A stretch of 64,000 nt of DNA. Origin: Companilactobacillus zhachilii (GTDB lineage: Bacteria; Bacillota; Bacilli; Lactobacillales; Lactobacillaceae). The translations under genes were made by a program, and so were the position numbers. Positions within the stretch are counted from its first letter, which is position 1; the number at the start of each line of letters is the position of its first letter. Under the pieces are notes generated by a model, which searched no databases, was not told the DNA's origin, and saw only the letters and a list, made by a program, of their open reading frames with translations. The stretch covers positions 2,046,001-2,110,000 of the forward strand of contig NZ_CP031933.2 of assembly GCF_003606365.2 (NCBI RefSeq), written 5' to 3'. Below are positions 54,989 through 64,000 of the stretch, one piece after another.

Positions 54989-57411
54989 ATGAAAAATAAC
55001 CAATTTGCAATTCGTCCAACAGACTTTACAGATCAATTAAAAGAGCTGACTGAAATTGGATTCCTTGATAAAGATAATGAATCTGAAACCAATCCGATTC
55101 AATTGTGGATCAGTTTTTTAAGTAAAAGTTTTTTAGAAGCTAAAACTTCCTCAACTTTTGAAGAAGAATTAAAAACTTATATGGCAACACCAGAACAAAA
55201 TTTAAATGATTACTTAGATTCAGCGACACATGTTTCAGTTACCGCTTTTTATAATGTAGCGTTACAACTTTTAAAATTTAACCCAGACGTTGATTTTTCA
55301 TTCTCTGATCCTTTGGCCGCAATGAAGAAAATCCAATTGATGATTGCTGATCATAACGGCGATACATTTACGATTGAAGAATTAAAATCTGCTTGGTATT
55401 GGTTATTGGCAACTCATAATAAAGTTGGTCAAACTTATCTTGACTCACTTGCTACTAAAGGATATTTCACTAAATTTTATGGCAAAGTAACTAAGCCGCT
55501 ATTATTCAATGGTAAAACCTTACCCGTCTTTGATCCACATGAATTAATTCGTGAAGTTGTCTATGTTGAATCTCCACAAGACAGTGACCATGACGGCAAA
55601 CGTGACCTTTTAAAAGCTGAGATTTTGCGTCCCAGTGAAACTGAAAATGGCTTGAAAGTCCCAGTTCTTTACACAGCCAGCCCATACAACCAAGGAACTA
55701 ATGATGAAACTGGTGAAAAACTCACCCATAACGTCAACGTACCTTTAACACGTAAAACACCAAACAATCTTCAATACTCTGACATTGAGTATCATAACGA
55801 TGACCCAATAATTCCCGAGCCAAGAACGGTTAACGGTGAAACAAAACGTGCTGAACAAACTTTTGCTCGTGAAAGTTCTTATACATTAAATGATTACTTC
55901 TTAGCCCGTGGCTTTGCCGTTGTCTACATGGCCGGTATCGGAACCAAAGATTCAGATGGCTTTAGAACAACTGGTGATCCTGAAGAGACTACTTCAACTG
56001 TTTCAATCATTAAATGGCTAACTGGTCAATTACCTGCCTTTACTAATCGAACTGACAATATTGAAATCAAAGCATGGTGGTCTAATAAAAAAGTCGCCAT
56101 GACTGGTCGCTCATACTTAGGAACCTTAGCCACAGCCGCTGCTACTACTGGTGTTACTGGACTCAAAACAGTTATCAGTGAAGCCGCTATCTCTAGTTGG
56201 TATGACTACTATCGTGACGGTGGTTTAGTCATTGCCCTGGTGGTTTTCCGGGCGAAGATGCCGATGTTTTAGCTGAAGAAACTTTCAGTCGACGCCTCCA
56301 ACCTGGTGATTTCCACAACATTAAAGACAAGTGGTCAAACCAAGTTAAAGCTATTGAAAAAGGTCAAGATCGTACCACAGGTGATTACAATACTTTCTGG
56401 GACGCTCGTAACTATCATAAGAACTTCAAAAATATTACGGCAGATGTTTTCATGGTCCATGGTCTGAATGATTGGAACGTTAAGCCTCGTAATGTTGAAC
56501 GTCTTTGGAACGGAATCAAACATAACGGCGTTACGCAAAAGCTCATCTTGCATCAAGGCCAACATATTTATATCAATGCTTTTCGTTCGATTGACTATAA
56601 CGATATCATCAATCTCTGGTTGACTTATGAACTACTCGGTATCGATAACCAAGCAAAGGAAATCATTCCTAATGTTATTATCCAAGATAATACGAAGCCA
56701 GAAAATTGGATAACTTGCAAAGACTGGTCTAACGCCGAAAATTCACAAATTAAATATAATTTATCAATTGATAAATTAACAACTGAACCTGTTACAGAAA
56801 ATCTTCAAACATTCCAAGATCATTTAGATCAAACCATCTTTGACAATTATGCCAAGCATAACGATACTTGGGAGCAAAATCTAGTTGCGGCTGACGATAA
56901 ACTATCCGATAACCAACTAATTTATAAGACCAACCGCCTATCCGACGATTTAACAATTGATGGTAAAGTCAGCTTGAATCTGAAAGTCAGTTCAAGTAAC
57001 GATATTGGATTACTTAGTTTCCAATTAATTGACTACGGTGATGCCAAACGCTTAACCGTTTCTCCAACTTTATTAGCTAAAAATAGTCTAGCTGAAACTT
57101 ACGACTGGCGTGAGGATGACTTACGAGAATTTACAACTGCTGCCTCAACCCCATTCAAAATGATCACTAAAGGTCATATAAACTTACAGAATCGTGAAAA
57201 TAACTATAAAGTAGATGAACTAAAGCCAAATATTTTCTATAATGTTGGTGTTGAACTACAACCAACATTTTATAAGTTGCTCAAGGGACATCAATTAGGT
57301 TTGATTGTTTATGCCACTGACTTTGGTATGACCGTTCGTGGCAATCAAAATATCAAATACACAGTTCAAGCAAATGATTCTTCATTAGTGGTTCCAATTC
57401 AAACAGATTAA
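54989..57411 (+). pseudogene. pepX: Xaa-Pro dipeptidyl-peptidase PepX, frameshifted
   Basis: Serine peptidase releasing X-Pro dipeptides, important for growth on proline-rich proteins such as casein. The start [20 protein letters not shown] follows AAGGAG. The first frame runs to 56272 and contains the nucleophile elbow [11 protein letters not shown] (Ser about 375) and [14 protein letters not shown]. The second part ([21 protein letters not shown]..., MVHGLNDWNVKP, and catalytic His region LHQGQHIY) continues to 57411. Adding one C to the CCC at 56235-56237 joins them into about 807 residues, the normal size. The catalytic parts on both sides look intact, so a base error is likely. Confidence 0.9.
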
Positions 57412-57535
57412 TACCATTATCAAGTGATTGCTTTGATATATAGCGAAACCCACTAGACCAAAATTAAGTGGTTTCATACTAGCAATTCTAATGTTATAAT
57501 CGCGGTTGAACTGTTTATTTTTGGAGATTATTTAT

Positions 57536-59620
57536 ATGGAAAAGACACAACTAAATTCATTGAAGAATAACCCCCATTCAAAGAAAAGTGTTGCAGGATT
57601 CCTAATTGCTTTGGGAATCGTATATGGGGACATTGGTACTTCTCCTCTATACGTTATGCACTCTTTGATGGTTGGGAATGGTGGACTGGAAAAAATGTCC
57701 ACCAACTTTATTCTAGGCAGTGTTTCATTAATTTTTTGGACACTGACTTTAGTCACGACAATTAAGTATGTTTTAATTGCTCTTCGTGCTGATAACCGAG
57801 GTGAAGGTGGAATTTTTGCCCTCTATACCTTAGTCAGGAAACGCGCTAAGTGGCTGATCATTCCGGCTATGGTCGGTGGGGCAACCTTCTTAGCCGATGG
57901 TATGATGACACCAGCTGTTACTGTTACAGCCGCCATTGAAGGTTTAAAGGGCATTGCGATACACAACACTGTCCTAATCAGTACGCAAAACCAGGTAATC
58001 ATAGTCACGCTGATTATTTTGTCGACCCTCTTCTTTATCCAAAGATTTGGTACACAATTAATTGGTCGTGCCTTTGGTCCCATCATGTTGATATGGTTCG
58101 CATTCCTTGGATTAATGGGAATTCTTAACCTTTCATCTGACTGGTCAATGATCAGAGCTTTGAATCCGTACTATGCTTTTGAATTACTCAGAAGTCCAAT
58201 CAATATTCGTGGCGTCTTCATCCTAGGTAGTATTTTCCTTGCTACTACTGGTGCTGAAGCCCTTTATTCTGATATGGGACACGTTGGTCGACCAAATATT
58301 TATACTAGTTGGCCTTTCGTTAAAATCTGTCTGTTACTAAGTTATTTAGGACAAGCTACATGGATTTTGAGTGTAAAGGATAATCACGCACTTCAAAACA
58401 TGGGTTCAGCGATGAATCCGTTCTACCAATCCATTCCTGCTGACTTCAGACTCTTTGGAATCTTCCTCTCAGCTATGGCAGCTATCATTGCTTCTCAAGC
58501 ATTGATCTCTGGTTCTTACACATTGGTATCTGAAGCTACTAAGTTGAAGATTTTCCCAAGATTGAAAACTTACTATCCAACTAACTTCAAGGGTCAACTT
58601 TATATCCCAACAGTTAACTCAATTATCTGGGTCGTTTGTTTGTTCATTGTTTTCTATTTCAAAACTTCAGAAAACATGTCAAATGCCTATGGTCTAGAAA
58701 TTACTATCACAATGCTTATGACAACAATTTTGCTCCATCAATGGTTGTTGATGAAACGTGCCAACCGGATTTTTACAACGGTTATTATCAGTTTCTTCTT
58801 TATCATTGAAAGTATCTTCTTCGTAACTAACAGTAGTAAATTTATTCACGGTGCTTACATTACAATGTTTATTGCCGCTTTACTTATTGCTGTTATGTTC
58901 ATTTGGAGATACGGCGAACGTCTCAAAGACGATAACACTTACCGGAGCCACTTTGTTTCATTACTAGCTTTTAAACATCAATTAAACGATTTAAGAAAAG
59001 ATCCAAGTTACCCACTTTACACTACTAACTTGGTTTACCTAACAAAGATTCACGACGGTTATCGTATTAAAAAGAATATTCTTTATTCAATTCTTGATAA
59101 ACGTCCAAAACGAGCTCAAGTTTATTGGTTTGTAACAGTTAATGTTACTGACGAACCTTATACTGCAGCTTATAGTGTTGAAACTTTTGATACTGACTAC
59201 ATGGTCAGCGTTCAACTTTACTTAGGCTTCAGAGTTGACCAAAAGGTTAACGTTTACTTACGTCAAGTTGTTAACGATATGATGTCAAATGGTGAAATCA
59301 AGCCACAACCACAGAAATATACAACTATTCCTGATCGTGATGTTGGTGACTTCTCATTTGCTATTATTAAAGAAGTTCTCTCACCAGATACGAAAATCAG
59401 TAGTTTGAAGAAGAGTGTTATTCATATGCGCTTCTTCCTACAAAAGTTTATTTCACCAGCTAACTGGTTTGGACTATCATACAGTGATGTAGTTGAAGAA
59501 CGTGTTCCATTAGTTCTTGGTAAAGTTTCACTCAATCGATTACGCCTCGTCCGTAAAGATCGCTCAGCCTTGAAAGATATTAAAGTTGACGAAGAAATCG
59601 ACGATGACGACGAAGATTAA
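57536..59620 (+). CDS. kup: Potassium transporter Kup
   Basis: Proton-coupled potassium uptake protein, 694 residues from ATG 57536, after TTTGGAG; an upstream in-frame extension lacks a ribosome site. Twelve transmembrane helices are expected. The family signature ALGIVYGDIGTSPLYVMHSL is at the N-terminus, and ADGMMTPAVTVTAAIEGLK and TTGAEALYSDMGHVG follow. The soluble C-terminal tail (about 470-694) ends in an acidic run (DEEIDDDDED). Cyclic-di-AMP control is known for some Kup proteins, and the window also encodes DarA, but no link is shown. Confidence 0.96.
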   Translation: MEKTQLNSLKNNPHSKKSVAGFLIALGIVYGDIGTSPLYVMHSLMVGNGGLEKMSTNFILGSVSLIFWTLTLVTTIKYVLIALRADNRGEGGIFALYTLVRKRAKWLIIPAMVGGATFLADGMMTPAVTVTAAIEGLKGIAIHNTVLISTQNQVIIVTLIILSTLFFIQRFGTQLIGRAFGPIMLIWFAFLGLMGILNLSSDWSMIRALNPYYAFELLRSPINIRGVFILGSIFLATTGAEALYSDMGHVGRPNIYTSWPFVKICLLLSYLGQATWILSVKDNHALQNMGSAMNPFYQSIPADFRLFGIFLSAMAAIIASQALISGSYTLVSEATKLKIFPRLKTYYPTNFKGQLYIPTVNSIIWVVCLFIVFYFKTSENMSNAYGLEITITMLMTTILLHQWLLMKRANRIFTTVIISFFFIIESIFFVTNSSKFIHGAYITMFIAALLIAVMFIWRYGERLKDDNTYRSHFVSLLAFKHQLNDLRKDPSYPLYTTNLVYLTKIHDGYRIKKNILYSILDKRPKRAQVYWFVTVNVTDEPYTAAYSVETFDTDYMVSVQLYLGFRVDQKVNVYLRQVVNDMMSNGEIKPQPQKYTTIPDRDVGDFSFAIIKEVLSPDTKISSLKKSVIHMRFFLQKFISPANWFGLSYSDVVEERVPLVLGKVSLNRLRLVRKDRSALKDIKVDEEIDDDDED

Positions 59621-59622
59621 AG

Positions 59623-59738
59623 AGTGGGACAAAACAGTTTCAGCTTTCGAACATTAAAACAAAAGGCACCAGTAATCCGATTTTGGATTGCTGGTGCCTT
59701 TTGACTTAAGGGGAAAAACTGTGTTTTGTTCCACGTTT
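59623..59738 (+). terminator. Nested terminator after kup (CCAGTAATCC family, copy 2)
   Basis: The inner hairpin AAAAGGCACCAGTAATCC/GGATTGCTGGTGCCTTTT is enclosed by GTGGGACAAAACAGTTT and AAACTGTGTTTTGTTCCAC, which also pair almost fully. It starts just after the kup stop codon. GTGGGACAAAA-type palindromes are common after lactic acid bacterial genes. Confidence 0.8.
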
Positions 59739-59809
59739 ATGCTGCACGTTTAAGACAAAAATAGTTATGTCACAGCCCTTACTTTTTTATATTCTAACGG
59801 ACAAAAATT

Positions 59810-60328
59810 CTATACTTGTAAAACTTGAACTGTTTTTTGATGGAGCTTATTCGTAATAAAATCAACAACCCATTCAACATCCTTACCTGGTTCTCCTGAT
59901 TTCAACAAGTTCCAAGATAAATCCAAGGCGACATTATGACCGTTATCCAATTTCAATAAAATATAATGTGGCGTCCACTTATCGGCTTTTTTGGAAACTA
60001 CTAGCGAATACGACATAATATTATCAAATGAGACGGATTTTTGCTTTTTCACAACTGGTAAGAATATAGCTTGAATCCGTTTCGTCCAAGTACTGTAATC
60101 GTAATATGAGACAGCTCCTTCAGAAATCTTCCAGCACCCATAAAGACTAGGTAGATAACGTGGATAAATGATGACGCTCTGAATCAAGAAAGCAATCACT
60201 CCTACGACAATGCCCAGCAACAAATCATGTTTTAATAAAATATAAATAAAAGTCCCAATTGCAGTACCAAAAATTAGACTATTAAACAGAGGTTTCCAAT
60301 TTAACTTACGTGCAAAAACCTTCACCAT
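59810..60328 (-). CDS. Membrane protein with PH-like cytoplasmic domain (paralog 2)
   Basis: A 172-residue relative of the protein at 6.1-6.7 kb: two N-terminal transmembrane helices (about 14-33 and 36-57), then LYGCWKISEGAVSYYDYSTWTKRIQAIFLP and LLKLDNGHNVALDLSWNLL, resembling a bacterial PH/YcxB-like domain. It lacks the insertion found in paralog 1. Function unknown. The two copies are 53 kb apart, so this is not tandem duplication. Confidence 0.6.
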   Translation of the reverse strand: MVKVFARKLNWKPLFNSLIFGTAIGTFIYILLKHDLLLGIVVGVIAFLIQSVIIYPRYLPSLYGCWKISEGAVSYYDYSTWTKRIQAIFLPVVKKQKSVSFDNIMSYSLVVSKKADKWTPHYILLKLDNGHNVALDLSWNLLKSGEPGKDVEWVVDFITNKLHQKTVQVLQV

Positions 60329-60503
60329 TTTTATCGCCTACCTTTATTAAGAAACCAGTAAATTCTGTTAATTATTAGTTGATTAATAATTTTAAATTAA
60401 AAATAGACTGTCTCAATACTTTTAGCAAAGATAAAGCCCACTGATAGACAATTTGTCATGTCATGAAGCCCCTTATAGCAAGAAAATATATCGCCCATTC
60501 CCC

Positions 60504-60559
60504 TTAAACCAAACAAGACTAGCAACCCAAAATTGGATTACTAGTCTTGTTTGGTTTAA
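60504..60559. terminator. Long perfect hairpin (CCAGTAATCC family, variant)
   Basis: TTAAACCAAACAAGACTAG pairs with CTAGTCTTGTTTGGTTTAA; the inner part on the minus strand reads CTAGTAATCCAATTTTGGGT, related to the hairpins at 15.5 and 59.7 kb. No gene ends beside it, so its role is unclear. Apart from copy 13 and its flank the 60329-60994 gap shows nothing else. Confidence 0.65.
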
Positions 60560-60807
60560 CACTCATTTTATCTAAATCATCTTAAAGCTTATTTTTCGTC
60601 TCTGAGTACATTTTAAATATGTGTATTTCTCTCATATGGCAACAACATCAAAACTCTCTTAGAACTAATTTTTAAGCTATCTATCATTACAACTAGATAT
60701 TTAACTAAAGACTGGAGAATTGCGAACATACTTTAAGCACTGTTACTCTTATCCTTATTGACACAGAAGTAGCCGAGTTTAAGACATAACTCAAACCAAC
60801 GAATACA

Positions 60808-60984
60808 CTAGCCGGAAGGAGCAAGGAAATTAGGTCACTGTGAAAGTGGCGTTAGCACTTTAGTGCTTACACTACGGGACGAATTTTGAGACTTGCGGTT
60901 TATGCAAGGCTCAAAATCGATCCTGGAGACCTTGGCTCCAGGCAGTCCCCACAGCGACCAAATTTCCTTGCTCCTGGAGGCGGC
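60808..60984 (-). repeat. Cloverleaf intergenic element, copy 13
   Basis: Closing stem: GGAGCAAGGAAATTAGGTC/GACCAAATTTCCTTGCTCC, one mismatch. Arms: AGCACTTTAGTGCT; TTTTGAGACTTGC with GCAAGGCTCAAAA; CCTGGAG/CTCCAGG around ACCTTGG. GGGAC and GTCCC pair to enclose the last two arms. It ends 10 bases from the stop of the Cof phosphatase gene, in the gene-downstream orientation. The left flank (60705-60807) is shared with copies 2 and 12. Confidence 0.88.
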
Positions 60985-60994
60985 AAACCCAACG

Positions 60995-61804
60995 TCACTT
61001 ATCTGTTAAATAATTCAAAATCCCGTATGCCACTCCGTCGTTATCATTATCTTTCGTTACATATTTAGCGTATTCTTTAACACCTGGCAGAGCGTTATCC
61101 ATCACAATTGGTGTACCAACTTGCTTTAGCATGACTAAATCGTTATAACCATCACCAAAAGCTGCTAAATCATCTTTGGCCAATTCTTCCAACTCTTGAA
61201 TATACTGAACCCCACGGGATTTTTTGGCTAAATTATCTGTAATTTCCAAATAATTTCTTGCTGATTGCGTGACTGCGAGTCCAGCCTTATTTAGATGTTG
61301 TAGTTTTTCATTTAATGCTTTCATTTCTGCATCATCAAACGAAATCAGCATAATTTTAAAAATTTTTAAGTCAGTCTGTTTTAGTAAAGAAACAAAATCA
61401 ACAATAACTGGGTCGAAATCACAAACCTGTGCTTCATATTCAATACCCTTATCGACTTTTTCAATGTACCAATTCTCCAAATCATACAAAGAACAGCTAA
61501 TGTCCGGAAAATCTTGTCTCAGAATCGTCAGGACTTGTTTAATGCCCTCTGGATTAATTGGAGTTTCCTGTAAAACTTTCTTACCATTTGGTGTTTGTTG
61601 AAAAATCAGGCCACCATTGAAAGCTATTTGAGGTTCATGTAATTCAAGGTCAGCAATGGATTCAACCATTTCTTGTGGTGAGCGAGCCGAAACCAATGTA
61701 AACGGAATTTGGCTTTCCTTAATTGTCTTGATAGTATTTTCACTAATTTTACAGTTGCTTTGTAACAAGGTCCCATCCATGTCAGAAAAGATATGTTTGA
61801 TCAA
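60995..61804 (-). CDS. Cof-type HAD-IIB family phosphatase
   Basis: A 269-residue sugar-phosphate or nucleotide phosphatase of unknown substrate. HAD motif I is FSDMDGTLLQSNCKIS; motif II is TLVSARSP; the Lys of motif III is in AKKSRGVQYI; motif IV is AAFGDGYNDLVML. A C2B cap lies at about 80-190. It is a single gene. Confidence 0.92.
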   Translation of the reverse strand: MIKHIFSDMDGTLLQSNCKISENTIKTIKESQIPFTLVSARSPQEMVESIADLELHEPQIAFNGGLIFQQTPNGKKVLQETPINPEGIKQVLTILRQDFPDISCSLYDLENWYIEKVDKGIEYEAQVCDFDPVIVDFVSLLKQTDLKIFKIMLISFDDAEMKALNEKLQHLNKAGLAVTQSARNYLEITDNLAKKSRGVQYIQELEELAKDDLAAFGDGYNDLVMLKQVGTPIVMDNALPGVKEYAKYVTKDNDNDGVAYGILNYLTDK

Positions 61805-61938
61805 TTTGTTCTCCTCCTAAATCGCATTAATTCTCGAACTAGTTCGATACAAATCTGATTTTTTTACGCTCTATCCTTGCCTTAAAACGCGTTCTACATC
61901 TTATGATAAAGGTGAATCAAGAAAGGGACGTGAAAATT

Positions 61939-62229
61939 ATGTTTGCATACATTCAAATCATTAATCAAAAATCAGGTATCAACTACGGCTATGTTAGCTT
62001 TAAGTTCTCAAATAATAATCTCTATATCTCAGCACTAAAAGGTATCGTTAATACCGATAAAATCACTATCCCTATTTCTGAAATTACCGATATTGATGAA
62101 GATACTTATTATGGCTGGAATAGAATTAAGTTTAATTATAACGGAAAGCGCTTTATTTTCCTATATAGTGGCTATGGTGAATTTGACTACTTAAGGAAAA
62201 ACATGATGGGAGCTATCAGTATTAATTAA
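61939..62229 (+). CDS. Small protein of unknown function (possible PH-like fold)
   Basis: A 96-residue soluble protein from ATG 61939 (MFAYIQIINQKSG), preceded by a GGGACGTG-like ribosome site; the frame extends 12 codons further up. Alternating strands (YGYVSFKFSNNNLYISALKGIVNTDKITIPISEITDI) with a final helix (FDYLRKNMMGAISI) look like a small PH/GRAM-type barrel. No family recognised. Cloverleaf copy 14 begins 4 bases after its stop. Confidence 0.6.
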   Translation: MFAYIQIINQKSGINYGYVSFKFSNNNLYISALKGIVNTDKITIPISEITDIDEDTYYGWNRIKFNYNGKRFIFLYSGYGEFDYLRKNMMGAISIN

Positions 62230-62233
62230 ACAT

Positions 62234-62416
62234 GCCACCTCCAGAAGCAAAAAAATTTAGGTCGCTATGGGGACCGACTTGAGCCAAAGAACGGTCTCAA
62301 GTCTCGCTTTTGAACTTCGCAAAGTACGCGAATTTCAAAAGTCGTCCCGTGGTGTAATGGTCGCGACCATTACACCACTTGCACAGCGACCTAAATTTTT
62401 TGCTTCCTCCGGTTAA
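62234..62416 (+). repeat. Cloverleaf intergenic element, copy 14
   Basis: Closing stem: GAAGCAAAAAAATTTAGGTC/GACCTAAATTTTTTGCTTC, then GCTATG/CAGC. Arms: CTTGAGCC/TCTCAAG; TTTTGAACTTCGC with GCGAATTTCAAAA; and a changed arm ATGGTCGCGACCAT, perfectly self-complementary. It ends CTCCGGTTAATTT. It lies directly after the 96-residue gene, in the gene-downstream orientation, and fills half of the 341-base gap before the sugar transporter terminator. Confidence 0.87.
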
Positions 62417-62507
62417 TTTATTCTCTGTTTGGAATATTCTTACCTTTACAGCATCGATGACTGTTCAAAATATTTTTATCAATCAATTGTCTGCTAAAGA
62501 TACAAAA

Positions 62508-62537
62508 AAAGGATAAACTTTGAGATTTTATCCTTCT
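62508..62537 (-). terminator. Terminator of the sugar transporter gene
   Basis: AAGGATAAA/TTTTATCCTT arms around CTTTGAGA; on the minus strand a T-rich run (CCTTTTTTTGT) follows. About 35 bases after the stop. Confidence 0.65.
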
Positions 62538-62570
62538 CAAAATCTATCCATCTTTTTTTAATATCTTTAA

Positions 62571-63428
62571 CTATGCAAATGACGTAGCAACACTACCAAC
62601 GACGATAAGGACAATTCCCAAAATCGTAAAGGTTAGTTCGTGGCGGCTCTTACGTTCATGAAGTACGAAAATACCACCAAATGTTCCGATCACTACGTTT
62701 AGTTGTGTCCAAATGAAAGCTGATGTATTACCGTTTGCCTTAGCTGAGAAAATGTAAGCAAAAGCAGCGATTCCCCAAGCAACACCGGCAATAATATTTT
62801 GATATTGTTCTTTTTGTTTAAATGAATTCTTATCGGTAAATAAAGCGTAAATAATTGATCCTAATAAGATTCCTAACATTTCAGGTAGAAAAATTCCAGT
62901 TGAACTTTCTGCCTTAACAATTGGCATATTTGGAAATGATGAGTAGATCCAAAAACCTACGGTTGTACATAATAGGAAGAGGGCATCTTTTAATTGCATC
63001 TTTTGACCATCAGTACTATCAGATACTGAGGTCAACAATGCACCTACTACAACAATAGCTAAAGCAATGATTCCGATAACCTTGGCTTGTGCACCTGCCC
63101 AATCACCGAAAATCAACATCCCGATAATCGAATTACCAACTAATTGAAAGACAGTTGATAATGGAACTGTTCCTGAAACGCCAATACGCTTGAAAGAAAT
63201 AAATTGTCCAATTTGTCCGATTGTCCACAAAGCGCCACAAAGAACTGAGAACCAAAAGGCTTGAGCGCTTACACTCGGTTGTGTAACGAGGAATGAAATT
63301 AACCCAACAATGGTGGCACCGGCACCGATACCGAACATTTGGTTAACTGGGGATCCCCCAACTTTTCCAGTAATGATTGGCATAAAGCCCCAACCAAGCG
63401 CTGGAATTAAAGCAATTAAAATATTCAT
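62571..63428 (-). CDS. GRP-type sugar uptake protein (GlcU-like)
   Basis: A ten-helix membrane protein of the glucose/ribose porter (DMT superfamily) family, 285 residues: MNILIALIPALGWGFMPIITGKVGGSPVNQMFGIGAG at the start, IGQIGQFISFKRIGVSGTVPLST in the middle and TQLNVVIGTFGGIFVLHERK near the end. Proton-driven glucose or ribose uptake is likely; the substrate is not decided by sequence. Confidence 0.9.
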   Translation of the reverse strand: MNILIALIPALGWGFMPIITGKVGGSPVNQMFGIGAGATIVGLISFLVTQPSVSAQAFWFSVLCGALWTIGQIGQFISFKRIGVSGTVPLSTVFQLVGNSIIGMLIFGDWAGAQAKVIGIIALAIVVVGALLTSVSDSTDGQKMQLKDALFLLCTTVGFWIYSSFPNMPIVKAESSTGIFLPEMLGILLGSIIYALFTDKNSFKQKEQYQNIIAGVAWGIAAFAYIFSAKANGNTSAFIWTQLNVVIGTFGGIFVLHERKSRHELTFTILGIVLIVVGSVATSFA

Positions 63429-63741
63429 TATGAAACTCCTTCTTGTTTTAACTGAATATTAGTAATAATCATTTTTTAACGTGGTATATTTTGATTGGCA
63501 TAAAGAATTTTGTGTTTCTTATTAATACAATCTCTATTACTCGTGCTGAATATTATTACAATTAATTTGTCTAAATCAGTCGAGTTGGCACAAAAAAATG
63601 TCATGACTTATCTAGACCATTTTAATAGTTTAACGCATTTCAAAAAAATTGAAAGCATTTTCTTCAAAAAATCAAAAAAAATGAAAGTGCATCCAAAGTC
63701 TTTCTCGACTTCAATACTACTTTCATAATTTTCAAATTAAT
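63429..63741. other. Gap without recognisable gene
   Basis: A 313-base A/T-rich spacer between gpmA and the sugar transporter gene. A 72-codon open frame on + lacks a ribosome site. No repeat element is seen; only ordinary promoter-like A/T tracts. Confidence 0.6.
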
Positions 63742-64000
63742 TTATTTTTCAACACGATTACTGCTGACAATATTTAGTTTTTCATCAAATTCATAAATCA
63801 AAGGTTTTCCATTTTCGACTTCAACACCATCAATATCTTGATCACTAATACCTTCAATATACTTGATCAAAGCTCTGATAGTACTTCCATGAGCAACAAT
63901 CAATTGATTCTTGTTATCCAGTAGTTCTGGTGCCACATGATCAACATAATATGGAATGATTCGTTGATAAGCTTCATATAAGCTTTCTGCAACTGGCATA
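63742..64000 (-). CDS. gpmA: 2,3-bisphosphoglycerate-dependent phosphoglycerate mutase, partial
   Basis: C-terminal part (about 86 residues) of the glycolytic mutase; the gene begins beyond the window edge. ESLYEAYQRIIPYYVDHVAPEL and the second catalytic His region LIVAHGSTIRALIKYIEGISDQDI are diagnostic, as is the end KPLIYEFDEKLN. The apparent Met start at the edge is internal. Confidence 0.92.
   Translation of the reverse strand, partial: MPVAESLYEAYQRIIPYYVDHVAPELLDNKNQLIVAHGSTIRALIKYIEGISDQDIDGVEVENGKPLIYEFDEKLNIVSSNRVEK

Noticed and set aside
26283-61068. Similar short frames (MRLAVWARLKIE..., LKLAVFARFKVE...) within several cloverleaf elements
   Set aside because: They follow from the shared arm sequences; no ribosome sites, different ends, and stem complementarity rather than codon conservation explains the similarity.
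63510-63728. 72-codon frame on + in the gpmA-sugar transporter gap
   Set aside because: No ribosome site, A/T-driven composition and no recognisable domain.

Overview
The window is a stretch of low-GC Gram-positive chromosome. Gene content and order point to the Lactobacillaceae: HrcA/CIRCE-controlled groESL, WxL surface proteins, PepC and PepX peptidases, Kup, Rex, and the conserved blocks gltX-cysS-mrnC-rlmB-sigma-rpmG-secE-nusG-rplKAJL and tadA-ffs-dnaX-ybaB-recR-yaaL-tmk-darA-holB-yabA-rsmI. A Companilactobacillus-like species is my best guess; that is inference, because no 16S gene is present.

Layout. 0-6 kb: two tandem paralogous WxL surface proteins and a tiny two-gene unit. 6-13 kb: a membrane PH-like protein, groEL-groES behind a CIRCE operator, a CPBP protease, a dicarboxylate/glutamate symporter, manA and rex. 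13-19.4 kb: an ABC-F ATPase, a frameshifted DUF368 (PopT-like) gene, an unknown protein, and a UPF0210/ACT-domain pair. 19.5-26.1 kb: a complete type II-A CRISPR-Cas locus of the Streptococcus thermophilus CRISPR1 kind, all on the minus strand (cas9, tracrRNA, cas1, cas2, long csn2, array). 26-52 kb: almost entirely minus-strand housekeeping genes (tRNA t6A synthesis, folate uptake under a THF riboswitch, replication and recombination, SRP RNA, ribosomal proteins, NusG/SecE, aminoacyl-tRNA synthetases, RadA, dUTPase). 52-64 kb: rpiA, pepC, a frameshifted pepX, kup, a second PH-like membrane protein, a Cof phosphatase, a GRP-type sugar transporter and the end of gpmA.

The most unusual feature is a family of about 180-bp intergenic elements: 13 full-length copies, one internally deleted copy and one almost empty remnant. 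Each folds into a long closing stem around three side hairpins. The stem sequences differ between copies but stay complementary, so structure is conserved over sequence. Several copies form head-to-head pairs, and every copy lying directly after a stop codon has the same orientation relative to that gene. I do not recognise this as a named family. Smaller families of repeated terminator-like hairpins are also present.

Three genes (DUF368, mrnC, pepX) are each broken by what looks like the loss of one base in a homopolymer run. This pattern suggests sequencing or assembly error more than true gene decay.
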